Made by a program: the position numbers and the translations under genes | The notes under the pieces: model-generated | The model's database searches: none | Seen by the model: the letters and a program-made list of their open reading frames with translations, nothing else | What the model was told of the DNA's origin: nothing | DNA from: Phytoseiulus persimilis | Lineage: Eukaryota > Arthropoda > Arachnida > Mesostigmata > Phytoseiidae | NCBI GenBank assembly: GCA_037576195.1 | Contig: CM075101.1 | Location: 28,644,001 to 28,708,000 of the forward strand | Direction of reading: 5' to 3' | DNA: 64,000 nt | Shown here: piece after piece, positions 38,101 to 48,068 of the stretch | Layout: every line of letters starts with the position of its first letter | Numbering within the stretch: position 1 is the stretch's first letter

Positions 38101-38106
38101 TTTATT
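38101..38106 (-). terminator. AATAAA polyadenylation signal of the armadillo gene
   Basis: AATAAA on the minus strand lies 77 nt past the TGA at 38185-38183. It supports the early end of the armadillo reading frame. Confidence 0.55.
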
Positions 38107-38182
38107 GATCGCTCAAGGAGCTACTGACGTCTTCCGGAACTCCCACGGTGCGATCGTTCGTGCTCCAGGAGTCGGAATCGTG

Positions 38183-40856
38183 TCAGGTGTAGCCGAACCT
38201 CGACTGAGATTCTATAGCTATTAGGCGGCTTTGGACCTCGTGGAAAACGTGCTCGGCATATTTAGCTGAAAGATATGAAACGTTTTGAGTGTGCAGCAAT
38301 TTCGCTCCACGGCGGGTTAGCAGCTAATTTGAGCACGGAGTTCCCTGATGTCTCGCCAGTATCACTCACCAGTGGATGGGTTCGGATATCGTGACAGTGC
38401 TTCGAGGGACCCGAGAAGACCTTCGCCTTTGAGATGTATTACGCCTTCTCGATCTGATGCAAGCTCAAGGAGTACTAGAGCTACGAGCCGCGTTATGTTC
38501 TCGATCTGAAAATGTAAGATCGATGAGCTATGAGTCTGAGTTCGCCCCTCCTTCTTATCGGACATTCAAGTGAGGATTCTGTATCTCCTAATGGTTTGTG
38601 GAATGAAAATCACCTCCGCGTAAATGAGTCGCACGAATTCAGGCGCAGCACGCATAGATCTCAACAGCAGCCTGTTCGCTGAGTCCTTCGCCAGAATGTG
38701 GAAAGCGCCGAGAATCGCATCGATTATCTCAACCATCTTCACACCTTCAAAAACAGGCCGCGGTGCCATATTTTGGATGCTGTTCATGAGCTCTGTGGTC
38801 GCCTGCTGCAACGTTTCCATCATCATGTGCATCAAGTTATGCTCTCGGAAGAGATTATGATTTTCCTGATGCAACGCCAAGTTCCGGATCAGCCCTATGA
38901 TGGCTTTCTTCAAAAGCCATCGAGAGCCGCGGAGGAGCTTGGCAATCATCTGCACTCCGTAGGATTCCCGCACAACTTGTTGTGCCATTTCAGCTTCGGG
39001 ATATCTGCAGGTCAGATGTCGCAGGCAACAAATGGCAGGCTCTGTGATTTCTTCTCGTTCTCCCGCGTGATACACCGCGTGCATCAGCGCTTTACATCCA
39101 CCTAGTCGGTAGACAATAGATTTATTTTTCTGATTGTTACAGGTGAGATTGGAGAGAGCTCCAGCGGCACAGGTGACGATGTCCACGTTCTGTGATGCGA
39201 GCAGGCGTACGAGTCGCTGTAGAAGTTCTTCGATGTTTTCCTGCGAAGCAATGAATCTTCTTAAACTCCTCGTCGTGCCCACAGTCACGGAAGACATACT
39301 ACGAATTTTACAATGCATGTTTCGCGGAACGTATGGTTTCTGTCGGTTTCCTCATTCCCCAGCTCGACGGACTCGACCCGAAGGGAGCCACGTTTTGAGC
39401 CAGGGACCCTTTTTGTCGGCACAAGTTTTCACTTACTGCATGCGCAAGGATAGATTTAATCATAGGAAGCACCATTCGTCTCAGAGCTCGTTGATCAAAT
39501 GATCAGGCTAGCGCTACCAGTCATTCCCGTTATCTCACCTGAGGTATGGCAGCATCGGAGAGGTTTCGAATGGTGAAGAGACAGTTGATAACGAGTCGAC
39601 TTGACGAGCTGCCCAGGTGCTTTGTCAGCACCTCTACTCCCCCGGCTTCGATAATCGCGGGCTTATTCGATGAGCAAACCGAAAGTACCTGCGGGATTCC
39701 GGGAAGAAACATCAAGTACGGATACTCCTTCAATCACAGGACATAAAGTGCGTAATGTAACTCATAGCGATGGCGATTTCAACGGATGATTTCTCGAGGA
39801 GAGCGAGCCCCCTGTTGTTCCCGGGAAACCCACCTTGAGGACTCTCGTTGTTGTCCATAGCAGCTTCTCATATTCGAAGTTCCTGAGGATTCTCAGCAGT
39901 TCGGAGGGACCTCCCGAAGCCAAAACAGTGAGTTTTGCCGATGAGTTTCCATAGGTGAGGTTTTGGAGACAATCGGTCACAATGGTCAAGAATTTCGGAT
40001 TATTCCTCTGAAGCAGCGAAACCATTTTTTGGAGGCCACCAGCGTTCCTCACTGCGTTCTTGGAGCCCTCTTGGTGAAGCAACATGTTGTGGAGGGTGGT
40101 GATGACGTAGAACACGACGCCTTCGAGAGGCGAAGACAGCAGTTTCACCAGTGCGCGTATGCCATCCGCTTGAAAGATGCCTTGTCGTCCTTCTTTCTTC
40201 AGAGAAATGTTCTGCAGAGCCCCGGCAGCGCAACGCGTCGTTTCCGGATCGTTGGAGTTCGTCAACGCCTTTACGATGGACGCTATCATTTGAGGGGTGT
40301 CGATGAGGGCATGAACAGATGCATCAAAGTTCGACAGTTGGAGAACTGTCGTGGTCGCTCCCGCCACAACAACTCGATCTTCATCGTTGAGGAGCTTCAC
40401 TATGGCTGGAAGGGGGGCAGGCTCCGAAGCAGGTTCGGGGATCATTTGAACATCTGAGAGCATTTGCAAATTCACATCGCCCTGGTTGGAGAACTGACTC
40501 GATGAGATTTCCATCTGCTCGTCGATTGTTTGGGAAAACATGGCGGATCGGGATCTTTGTGATCCCGGTGGATGAGCCTGCTGACTACCGACTTCCATGT
40601 TCTGATCCATTGGGACGGACCCGCTGAACTGAGAACCCAGTCCATTGGAATTGGTTTCCCAATCGAACAGGAGATCTTCATCGATGCCGGTGGCTACTGA
40701 CAGCGCACCGCTGACCACTCCCGAATCAGTTGCGTCGTTCAGGTAGGAGTCCTGCTGCCACATCGTCATCTGCTCTTGATGTGAGATGTTCGACTGGCCG
40801 GGCAGTGCGCAGTCATAGTCAGTCTTCAAGCCCGCTTTCATCATCGGTCCACTCAT
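38183..40856 (-). CDS. arm: Divergent beta-catenin / Armadillo, short C-terminus
   Basis: Beta-catenin links cadherins to actin through alpha-catenin and co-activates TCF in Wnt signalling. Exons (minus): 40856-39834, 39688-39539, 39240-38614, 38505-38370, 38265-38183. They total 2019 nt, giving 672 residues (human 781, fly 843). The N-terminus has MWQQDSYL and the phospho-degron DSGVVS (44-49). Armadillo repeats run from about 150 to the end, with strong matches such as [22 protein letters not shown] and [15 protein letters not shown]. The groove lysines matching human K312 and K435 (K288, K431) and the H/R pair of LRHLTCR are kept. Two departures stand out. Residues 131-150, the alpha-catenin-binding helix in other beta-catenins, are shortened and proline-rich. 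The protein also stops soon after the last repeat, without a transactivation tail or PDZ-binding end. TTTTCCAG lies 2 nt before the ATG, so a 5' exon is likely. It is either a paralogue or a fast-evolving single copy. Confidence 0.92.
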
Positions 40857-42875
40857 CACTGGAAAATTGAAGCGTTTTTGAAGACGAGCTAAAAGGTTCT
40901 CGTGAAATTGGATCGGGGATCGGCGAATTCTTGCGACAATTGAGTTTTCAGAGGTGAATCACGAAGCACCGATGCGAAAGTCCGCAGATTCTGTTCAATT
41001 TCACGAAGAATCGGAGCCAATATGAGAAATTCTATATCCGACTAATCCTGCAGAGACATCTGGAGTGATTGGGAAGAATCACCGGAGGAAACTCCAGCGC
41101 CAAGAGCTCGAAACCGAGCGTGAAAGTAGTCAAAGGTACCTCACACATCCGAAACACTTGACGAGAGTCCGCGGCACTTACTTTTCGGGATGTACCGAAG
41201 TCAAGCGACAGGGAGCCGGACCGTCCGCTGGGTCCTGGGGAGGAAAATGAAAGAGAAAAGTATGAATACTCGATTCTGAGTTCCTGATCCTGATTACTCA
41301 GTCATTTCGTGCAGAAATTTCTGAACTCATCACGAAACGAGTCGCAGATCTAGCATCAAAGACTAGAGCAGCGGCGAGAGAAGGCCAGCAACGTGTATCT
41401 CGCTGTCAAACGATGCGAAACAGATAAGGTGAGAGAACTTTGTAGAACTGTCAAATTAATATCTCCATAGGAATGGGGCTCGTCGTCAGAAATTTCCTCA
41501 ACGGCCGAATAAATGACAATGAACACGATCTAGATCTGGATGACTTTCTCCGAGACCACGTGGCCAATATTCCGTGAGCGTTCTTGCACCACGGACAACA
41601 ATGTTACCGATGTGTGTTGACGTGAGAAATCTTCAGCCGCGCTGAGCCTCATCTCGGGCCTCCGAGCGACTTTTTTGACGAGCTGGACCCGTTTACGATT
41701 CCCTAGATTTCCTTCGAGTAGTGTATAAGGTACTTGAAACAACGTGCGCTGTTCCCACGGCAGAAAAGGGAGTGAGAAAACGTTTCATGTCCGCTGCATA
41801 CTCCGGAAATTGTTCCAGGAGCGAGAAATACAGGGAAAAATACCGCAGTGCGGGTTGCGGCAATCGGGAACAGTCCACGCGTTCCTCTCGACGATCAACT
41901 CATCACTCGTCAACAGCGCCATTCTACAAGCGGGCGCTCACCATACACGGAGGAAACCCCATGACCTGTCACCTTGATTTTTCAATTTCGAGAAGCCGGA
42001 CCTCTCGACAAGAGTCAGGATTCCGCGGTTTGTTCTGTCTGTAGAGATCAGAGCTCTGATGATTCTGAGAGTTTCAGCTCTGGCCGGTACATAGCAAACA
42101 GAACGGAGGAAATGAATCGGTGAGTCGGCGCACCCATTCAAACCTCTTCAGCTATCTCACCCAGGCGGTCGAAGACCCATGCCCTTCGAACAAGGCACAA
42201 CGAAAATAAATTATCCAATCGTCCATGAAAGGAGACCGCAAACGAGCCCGTTCGGTGCTCATGCGGCTGGGCGTCCCGCCTCAACCTAGCGTCCACTTCG
42301 AACTGGGACTGATTTCGACTTACGATCCAACGAATTCAACTTTCGGGAGCCTTCCGATGAGTTTCGTATTCCTCAAAGAAGCTCACGCGCATCGCCTATG
42401 AAGCTCTTGATGCTGAAGTAGATATGTGATGCGAACGCAACGGAAGGTCATCCAAATCTTCGATGCCACACGGGAAAAAAGGGTGGACGAATTTCGACAA
42501 GGAGCCGAATATGAAACAATCCTTCATCCAATTTCCTTGAGAATTCCTTTAACTCTAATCCTACCACCAGAACAGAGTTTCGCATTGAAGGAGGAATCTC
42601 ATGCGAGCTCCACATGAGAATCCACATGATCCCTCCTGCCTTCACAAGAGTCGGGATACCGCACGCCGTCCTCAACCTGACACGAACAGTCATTCGTCGA
42701 TCACATAGCCAACGGAAACCGCTATTATTAGCGTTGGGGGATCACTGAGCTAGGCTCCACAAGAAATTGGGCACTCTTGATGAATCGAAAGGAGTAGAAA
42801 CACATCCATAGAAGCCCCCAGCGAGTCACGCGTGCCTACGGATAAACACGTTTCGAGGCTCACAAAACCACGTAC
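40857..42875. other. Upstream of armadillo; no confident exon
   Basis: This should contain the armadillo promoter and 5' UTR exon(s). Short minus-strand open segments with splice-like borders occur (for example after ATATCTACTTCAG near 42430). None could be joined to a known protein. Confidence 0.35.
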
Positions 42876-43112
42876 CTGTTCTGCTGGCAATCGCTGAATA
42901 ATTCGAGATCTGTTCGAGCACAATACCATGCGAAACGAGTACAAACACAAAAAAAAATTCGCTGCCCGGGAGACAGCCAGCTAACGAAACGCCTCTCGAC
43001 AGTACGGGTGCGCAGAAAACTGTCTTGAGTCCTTCAAGAACGGGATCACAACAAAAAAGAAGACCTACTCGGTGAGCTGTTGGAGGCGCTCTTGGAATTT
43101 CGACGCCGCCAT
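42876..43112 (-). CDS. Candidate first two exons of an unknown gene
   Basis: On the minus strand an ATG in a good initiation context (ACAATGGCGG) at 43112 opens a short frame, MAASKFQERLQQLT, up to a GA|GTAGGT donor at 43069. It joins in phase to 42909-42876 (ESRIIQRLPAEQ), bounded by GAACAG and CAG|GTACGT. The start would give a soluble, helical, charged N-terminus. I do not recognise it and could not follow it downstream with confidence. Confidence 0.3.
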
Positions 43113-44755
43113 TGTGACGCCACAATCATCATCGCCAAACGTGATGAACAGGCGGAGGAGGAGGCTAGCGAGCGGGTTCGCTGGTGCTCGCCGGCAACAT
43201 CACACAGGTGGAGGGAGAGAGGTGGCGAGTTTGAGCTCAAGAAAGAGGCCCTGGTTTTCTGCTTGTATATGATCGGAAGGCGTCTGCTTGTGAATCTTCG
43301 GGGAACAGAAGAAAACGATGGCGGTCAGGCAGCACGTGCGTCCAATCGCCGTCTAGCTGTGGAAAACCAGATCGCTGTTCGAAACGTCGAGCATGGTCCG
43401 GAGCATCACGACGTCAATAGGTTGATCAGTATTAGTGAATATTCGGGATCGAGGCCCATATCTGGTAATGACATTATTGAAGCTTAAGGAAAATGACAGG
43501 ACTATGGGATTGAGGAATGAGAGATCCGTGGCTTATAATCACATGTGAAGGGAGACCGGGCCAGCTTTTCTCTGGGGAATCGCATGGGCGAAATTTGTCG
43601 TCAGATTTGAAAAAAATCAACTAGAATGCAATATAAGGTAGCCTGAAGCTTAGCGAAAAGTCCAGGGACAGACTCCATGGATGATGGTCTCGAAAAATGG
43701 AACGGAAGACGATAAACAGGAATCTGCTCCGAACTCACCCCGAACCTGACGATTCAAGATTCCATCGAGCTTTCGCCATACACTTCGGTGGGAGATGACG
43801 GGAACAGGGACCGTCGAAGGAAGAGGGAAGATCACATATCGGATTGAAGATAAACTGGTCCGAGAATAGTAGCGAACTTGCGCGCTGCGATTGCATAAAC
43901 CACATTCATAGTTCAGCCGGGATCCGCATCGGCGCTGTCAGCGTTGTGGGCAGGTCCACAGCAGAAGCAGCAACGCTGTGGTCTGCCGCCGCCGCTGAAC
44001 ATTGTTCCGAGCAGTGCGTGCAATTTGCCGGCTCTTGACCGGTATCCTTTAGAGTTCTATCCTTTGTCCCTTGAGCCCATTCCTCGCCGTTCGTAACCCT
44101 CCACCGGGGGCTTCTTCAGCTAGGGGTCTAATTTCCCTTCGAACGTAATGTAAACATGTCACCCGCTGGCTCCCTTTCCACCATAGGAACTATCGCTGGC
44201 AAGTAAATCACGTAACGCAAACCAGTGTCGTCCTGCACAGTTTCCGGCCGCGTCCCCTGCAATCAGACGTCGGTGAGTCCGTTGCGCGGGTGGTGTTCTC
44301 AGCTAGTGTTTACGCGTGCGCACTCGCAATGAAAAGCTCGCAACTTGTCAACTGTCACAGCCAGCTGATGTCTGCTGTGTGCCATGTGTCCTATGCTCAG
44401 GGTGCTCGGATCAGTATTATGAGCACCTGACCCGCTAGAGATTTATTGTTCACCGAGTTGTTCTTCTCCATTGATATGCTCAGGGATACTACAGTTGATA
44501 TTGGAGAGCCATCCCGCGACGGTGGCACGAAGCCTAGATCATCAGTCCAATGATGTGGTCTCTGTGGAAGTGTGGCTGCACTGGTCTCTCGCCGGGAGTT
44601 GGTTTCCGCAGGGCATACGGATACCAGCATGTTCGAATGACTCCTGGCACACGTGGCCTTCCTTCCAAACCGCAATCCATGATATTGATCCTTCGTCTCC
44701 TTACAAAGCGCGAATATTGTGTGTCACGGAAACGAAAGCGCGCTATTGATTTCAG
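43113..44755. other. Upstream region of MOGS
   Basis: Only overlapping short frames are present. The sequence TTTCAG directly abuts the MOGS ATG, so a 5' UTR exon probably lies somewhere here; its donor was not located. Confidence 0.4.
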
Positions 44756-47281
44756 ATGGCAACGACGCCGGCGACCTACCCCCCGATCGGGAAAGTGGGA
44801 CTATGGGATTCCAAATTCAAGCTTTTCATGGGATCCAATGTGATCATCATCGCGGTTGTGCTCGGGTACCTTTCGGTCCTTCATCAAAAAGAGACCGATG
44901 TCATCACGCCCCTGGATGCTCCGCACATGGTCATGAAATCGGGATTGGCCGTTCCCGAACGCTATTGGGGGTCTTACAGATCAAACCTCTATTTTGGTAA
45001 GGAACCAAGATAAATTGTCGGGACATCGGTGGACATTTCCCCGCATTGCTCCGGCCCTCTGCGGAAGATCATGTTCCTAAACCCCAAAGCATTCCCTTAA
45101 TCCACAGGAATTAAGAATCGGCATCCGAACCCGATGAATTTTGGTTTGATGTGGTTCAATCAGAAGCCCAGTTCCAACAGTTTGAATGTACGGCATTGGT
45201 GCTCTCAGAGAGATGGTCTTCAGAGATATTCGTGGCTCAAGCACGATGGAGTCAATTTCGGCGTGCAAAGCATCATCGATGGCGATCTCAACATAACGAC
45301 ATCGTTCGTGAAACGCAAAGGTCTTCTGGGCGGAGAGTGGACCGCTAGGATCACCGTTGAGCAAGTCAAGGTGTCCCCCTCTAAAGTAGCCAAGGATCCC
45401 GAGCCCATGTCTCTCTTCTTCTACGCAATGGCTGATATCGATACGCACAACCTGAGCGTGAATTTGGTGGAAAAGACTCGGGTAGAGAGCATCCAAGGGA
45501 GCTCACCTGACATCGGTCAATGGAGATTACGCTTCCTGGAAGACGGCAACAAGCCGATGAAGTACAGCTTTCTGAGCACTGTCGTGCCGTCCCTGGAAGA
45601 TATAGTTGAGACTCTGCATCGCACAGTTGGCGCAGTGAAATTGCCCAATCATCCGGTGAAACTATTCTTCCTGAAAGGGAAGGTTTTCATCCCAGACGAC
45701 CCTGTGAAGGAGCCTAATTTCGTGACGACACAAGTGACTGTGATTCCGCCGTACACCATGGAGGTACTATTCCAAAACTTTGAAAGTGATCTTGATCGCG
45801 ACGTTGAAAACGAGCTCCAGGGCGAAGTTTTTACCAAGGAGCTCGAGCAACACAAAGAGAAGTTCGACGCCAAGTTCGATTCCCTTTTCCATCTCGAGAA
45901 GGAGTACAGCCCAGACGACGTAAGCACCGCTAAGGCTGTCCTCAGCAACATGATCGGTTCGATCGGCTATTTCCATGGGCAAAGTCTTGTCAAAGGTCCA
46001 GATAATAGAGAAGTTGTGCTTTACTGGCCGGCATCACTCTACACTGCCGTACCGTCGAGATCGTTCTTCCCCAGAGGCTTCCTCTGGGACGAGGGATTCC
46101 ATAACCTCCTGATTCTGAAATGGAATCCAGAAATATCCAAAGACATTATTTCACACTGGCTCGATTTGATGAACAAGAACGGTTGGATACCCAGAGAACA
46201 GATACTCGGAGAGGAAGCTAAAGCCGCGGTTCCCCGTGAATTCATCGTTCAACGAAGTACAAATGCGAACCCGCCCACCTTGTTCCTAGCAGTGCAGACC
46301 CTCTTGAATATGATGAAGGCTCGAGAAATTCCGGACGATCTTGAGTTCGTGAAGAGAGCCTACCCCCGACTGCAGGCGATCTACCAATACTTCGAGCGAG
46401 AGCAGAGCGGTCTTGAGAATACGAGTTACAGGTGGCGCGGGAGGGATCCCGAAGCGAGGACAGAACTCAACCCGAAAACCCTAGCTTCGGGCCTCGACGA
46501 CTATCCTCGGGCCTCTCACCCCACCAACGAAGAGAGACATGTCGATCTCCGATGCTGGGTGGCCCTGATGGCAGAGGTTCTAGCCGACATAGGTCAGAAA
46601 ATCGGACTCCCTCAAGATGTTTACGGGGTCTATGAAGAGAAACTCACTATTCTGAAGAACAATGGGCTTCTGAACGAATTGCACTGGTCCGAGGAGACAA
46701 AGCAGTACAGCGATTACGGACTTCACACTGACGATGTGATGCTGGTCAAACAGAAGTCGAAGCCGGGCGAGCCTCCGTTGCCCATGGTACGCTACACACT
46801 CAAAGCTCCGACGAAACGGTTCGTCAATCAATTAGGCTACGTGAGTTTGTTCCCGCTGATGATGCGGCTCCTTGATCCTGACTCGCCACAGCTGTACCAA
46901 ATCTTGCGAACGCTGGATGATCCGAAAACGCTATGGACCGAATACGGTTTGCGATCACTCTCGCGAACGAGCAAGCTCTATAACACCCGAAACACCGAGC
47001 ACGATCCGCCCTATTGGCGAGGTAACATCTGGATCAACATCAACTTCATGGTGATCCGTGGTTTGAAGCACTACTCGACAACCGGTGGTCCTCACAAGGA
47101 TCTTGCAAAGTCGCTACATGATCGACTCCGTAGTAACGTAGTCAACAATATACTGAAGGAGTACACTAGAACGGGATTCATCTGGGAGAATTATGACGAC
47201 TTCTCGGGCAGAGGACATGGCAGTCACCCCTTCACAGGCTGGTCAGCCCTTGTCGTTCTTCTGATGGGCGAGCAATATTGA
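44756..47281 (+). CDS. MOGS: Mannosyl-oligosaccharide glucosidase (glucosidase I)
   Basis: Glucosidase I (GH63) removes the outermost alpha-1,2-glucose from the Glc3Man9GlcNAc2 glycan just after transfer to nascent ER proteins. Exons 44756-44996 and 45108-47281 join in phase 1 (2415 nt) to 804 residues (human about 837). It is a type II membrane protein: a short cytosolic tail, one hydrophobic anchor (VIIIAVVLGYLSVL, about residues 29-42), then the lumenal part. Matches include WGSYRSNLYFG, GLMWF, FFPRGFLWDEGFHNLLI (near residue 407), STNANPPTLFLAVQTLL, NIWININFMVIRGLKHY and the C-terminal WENYDD...HPFTGWSALVVLLMGEQY, which holds the conserved GH63 ending. The second exon (2174 nt) is unusually long compared with neighbouring genes. 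TTTCAG immediately before the ATG suggests a spliced 5' UTR. Confidence 0.95.
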
Positions 47282-47419
47282 AGGTCAAAGTGAGAGTCCC
47301 ATCAGAACTGGGTTGGCATCAAAGACGCTGCTACGAGCAGGTTCTGTAGATTCTAATGATGAAAAATATTCTTCGAAAATGTTCCTCAGCTCATAGAGTA
47401 GCTCCTCGATTGCGTGCAC

Positions 47420-47623
47420 TTAGGGTATGAATGCTTCGACTGTGAGTATGGTGCCAACGAGTATTTGCTCAATTTCGGCTGCGATGGTCGATAGATATTT
47501 ATCATGAGCGGACTTCACTGAAGCATAGCTCAGGCAGCGGGAAGACACAAATTCGCGCTTGATGAAGGGAGGGTTGGCTGCGTGATCGTAACTTTGTAAA
47601 TTCGGATCGATCACTGGTTCCAT
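47420..47623 (-). CDS. Hypothetical 67-residue open frame
   Basis: An ATG-led frame on the minus strand (start MEPVIDPNLQSYDH, end LVGTILTVEAFIP) lies antisense to the probable MOGS 3' UTR and between two convergent genes. Its composition is protein-like but no family is recognised and there is no sign of further exons. It may be chance. Confidence 0.2.
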   Translation of the reverse strand: MEPVIDPNLQSYDHAANPPFIKREFVSSRCLSYASVKSAHDKYLSTIAAEIEQILVGTILTVEAFIP

Positions 47624-47709
47624 GAGATGAGCCGGAAGAAATCAAACCTGCAACCAAAAATCGGACTTCCACGGGGAACAACCAGCGATGGAAGAACCAA
47701 ACCGGAAGA

Positions 47710-47715
47710 AATAAA
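47710..47715 (+). terminator. AATAAA, possible MOGS polyadenylation signal
   Basis: AATAAA on the plus strand lies 429 nt past the MOGS stop. It is the first canonical signal seen downstream. Confidence 0.4.
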
Positions 47716-47854
47716 TACAGGTGCCCGAGGACTACGTTTTGTCTTCCTTCTACGAATCAAACATCTACAACACAAATTGAAGTCAATGGTTTCGGACCAG
47801 CTGGCTGAAGAGCACCGTGTTGGAGTTCTATTCAATAACCTGGCTCGTAACCGC

Positions 47855-47860
47855 TTTATT
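47855..47860 (-). terminator. AATAAA, possible Arp1 polyadenylation signal
   Basis: AATAAA on the minus strand lies about 210 nt past the Arp1 stop. MOGS and Arp1 converge, and their putative signals are only about 145 bp apart, without the transcripts overlapping much. Confidence 0.5.
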
Positions 47861-48068
47861 CCAAGGCAGAAGTTATAAATATTATATACAAGCGTCCATC
47901 TTCATGATTAAGCGCTCGAACTCTCTAAACTGGCTCTGGGATTCGATGCCGCGGTGATTTTCCTGCCAGTTTCGAGAAACAGACCGCGGGAGAGCTTTGG
48001 ATGAAGCCGTGGCGCGCTGATCTTGTATTCGTCTGGAACAGCGATCCTCCGTTGCCTAGACCTCCGAT

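Noticed and set aside
40000..40457. Open frames on both strands within armadillo exon 1
   Set aside because: They are shadows of the conserved armadillo-repeat frame.
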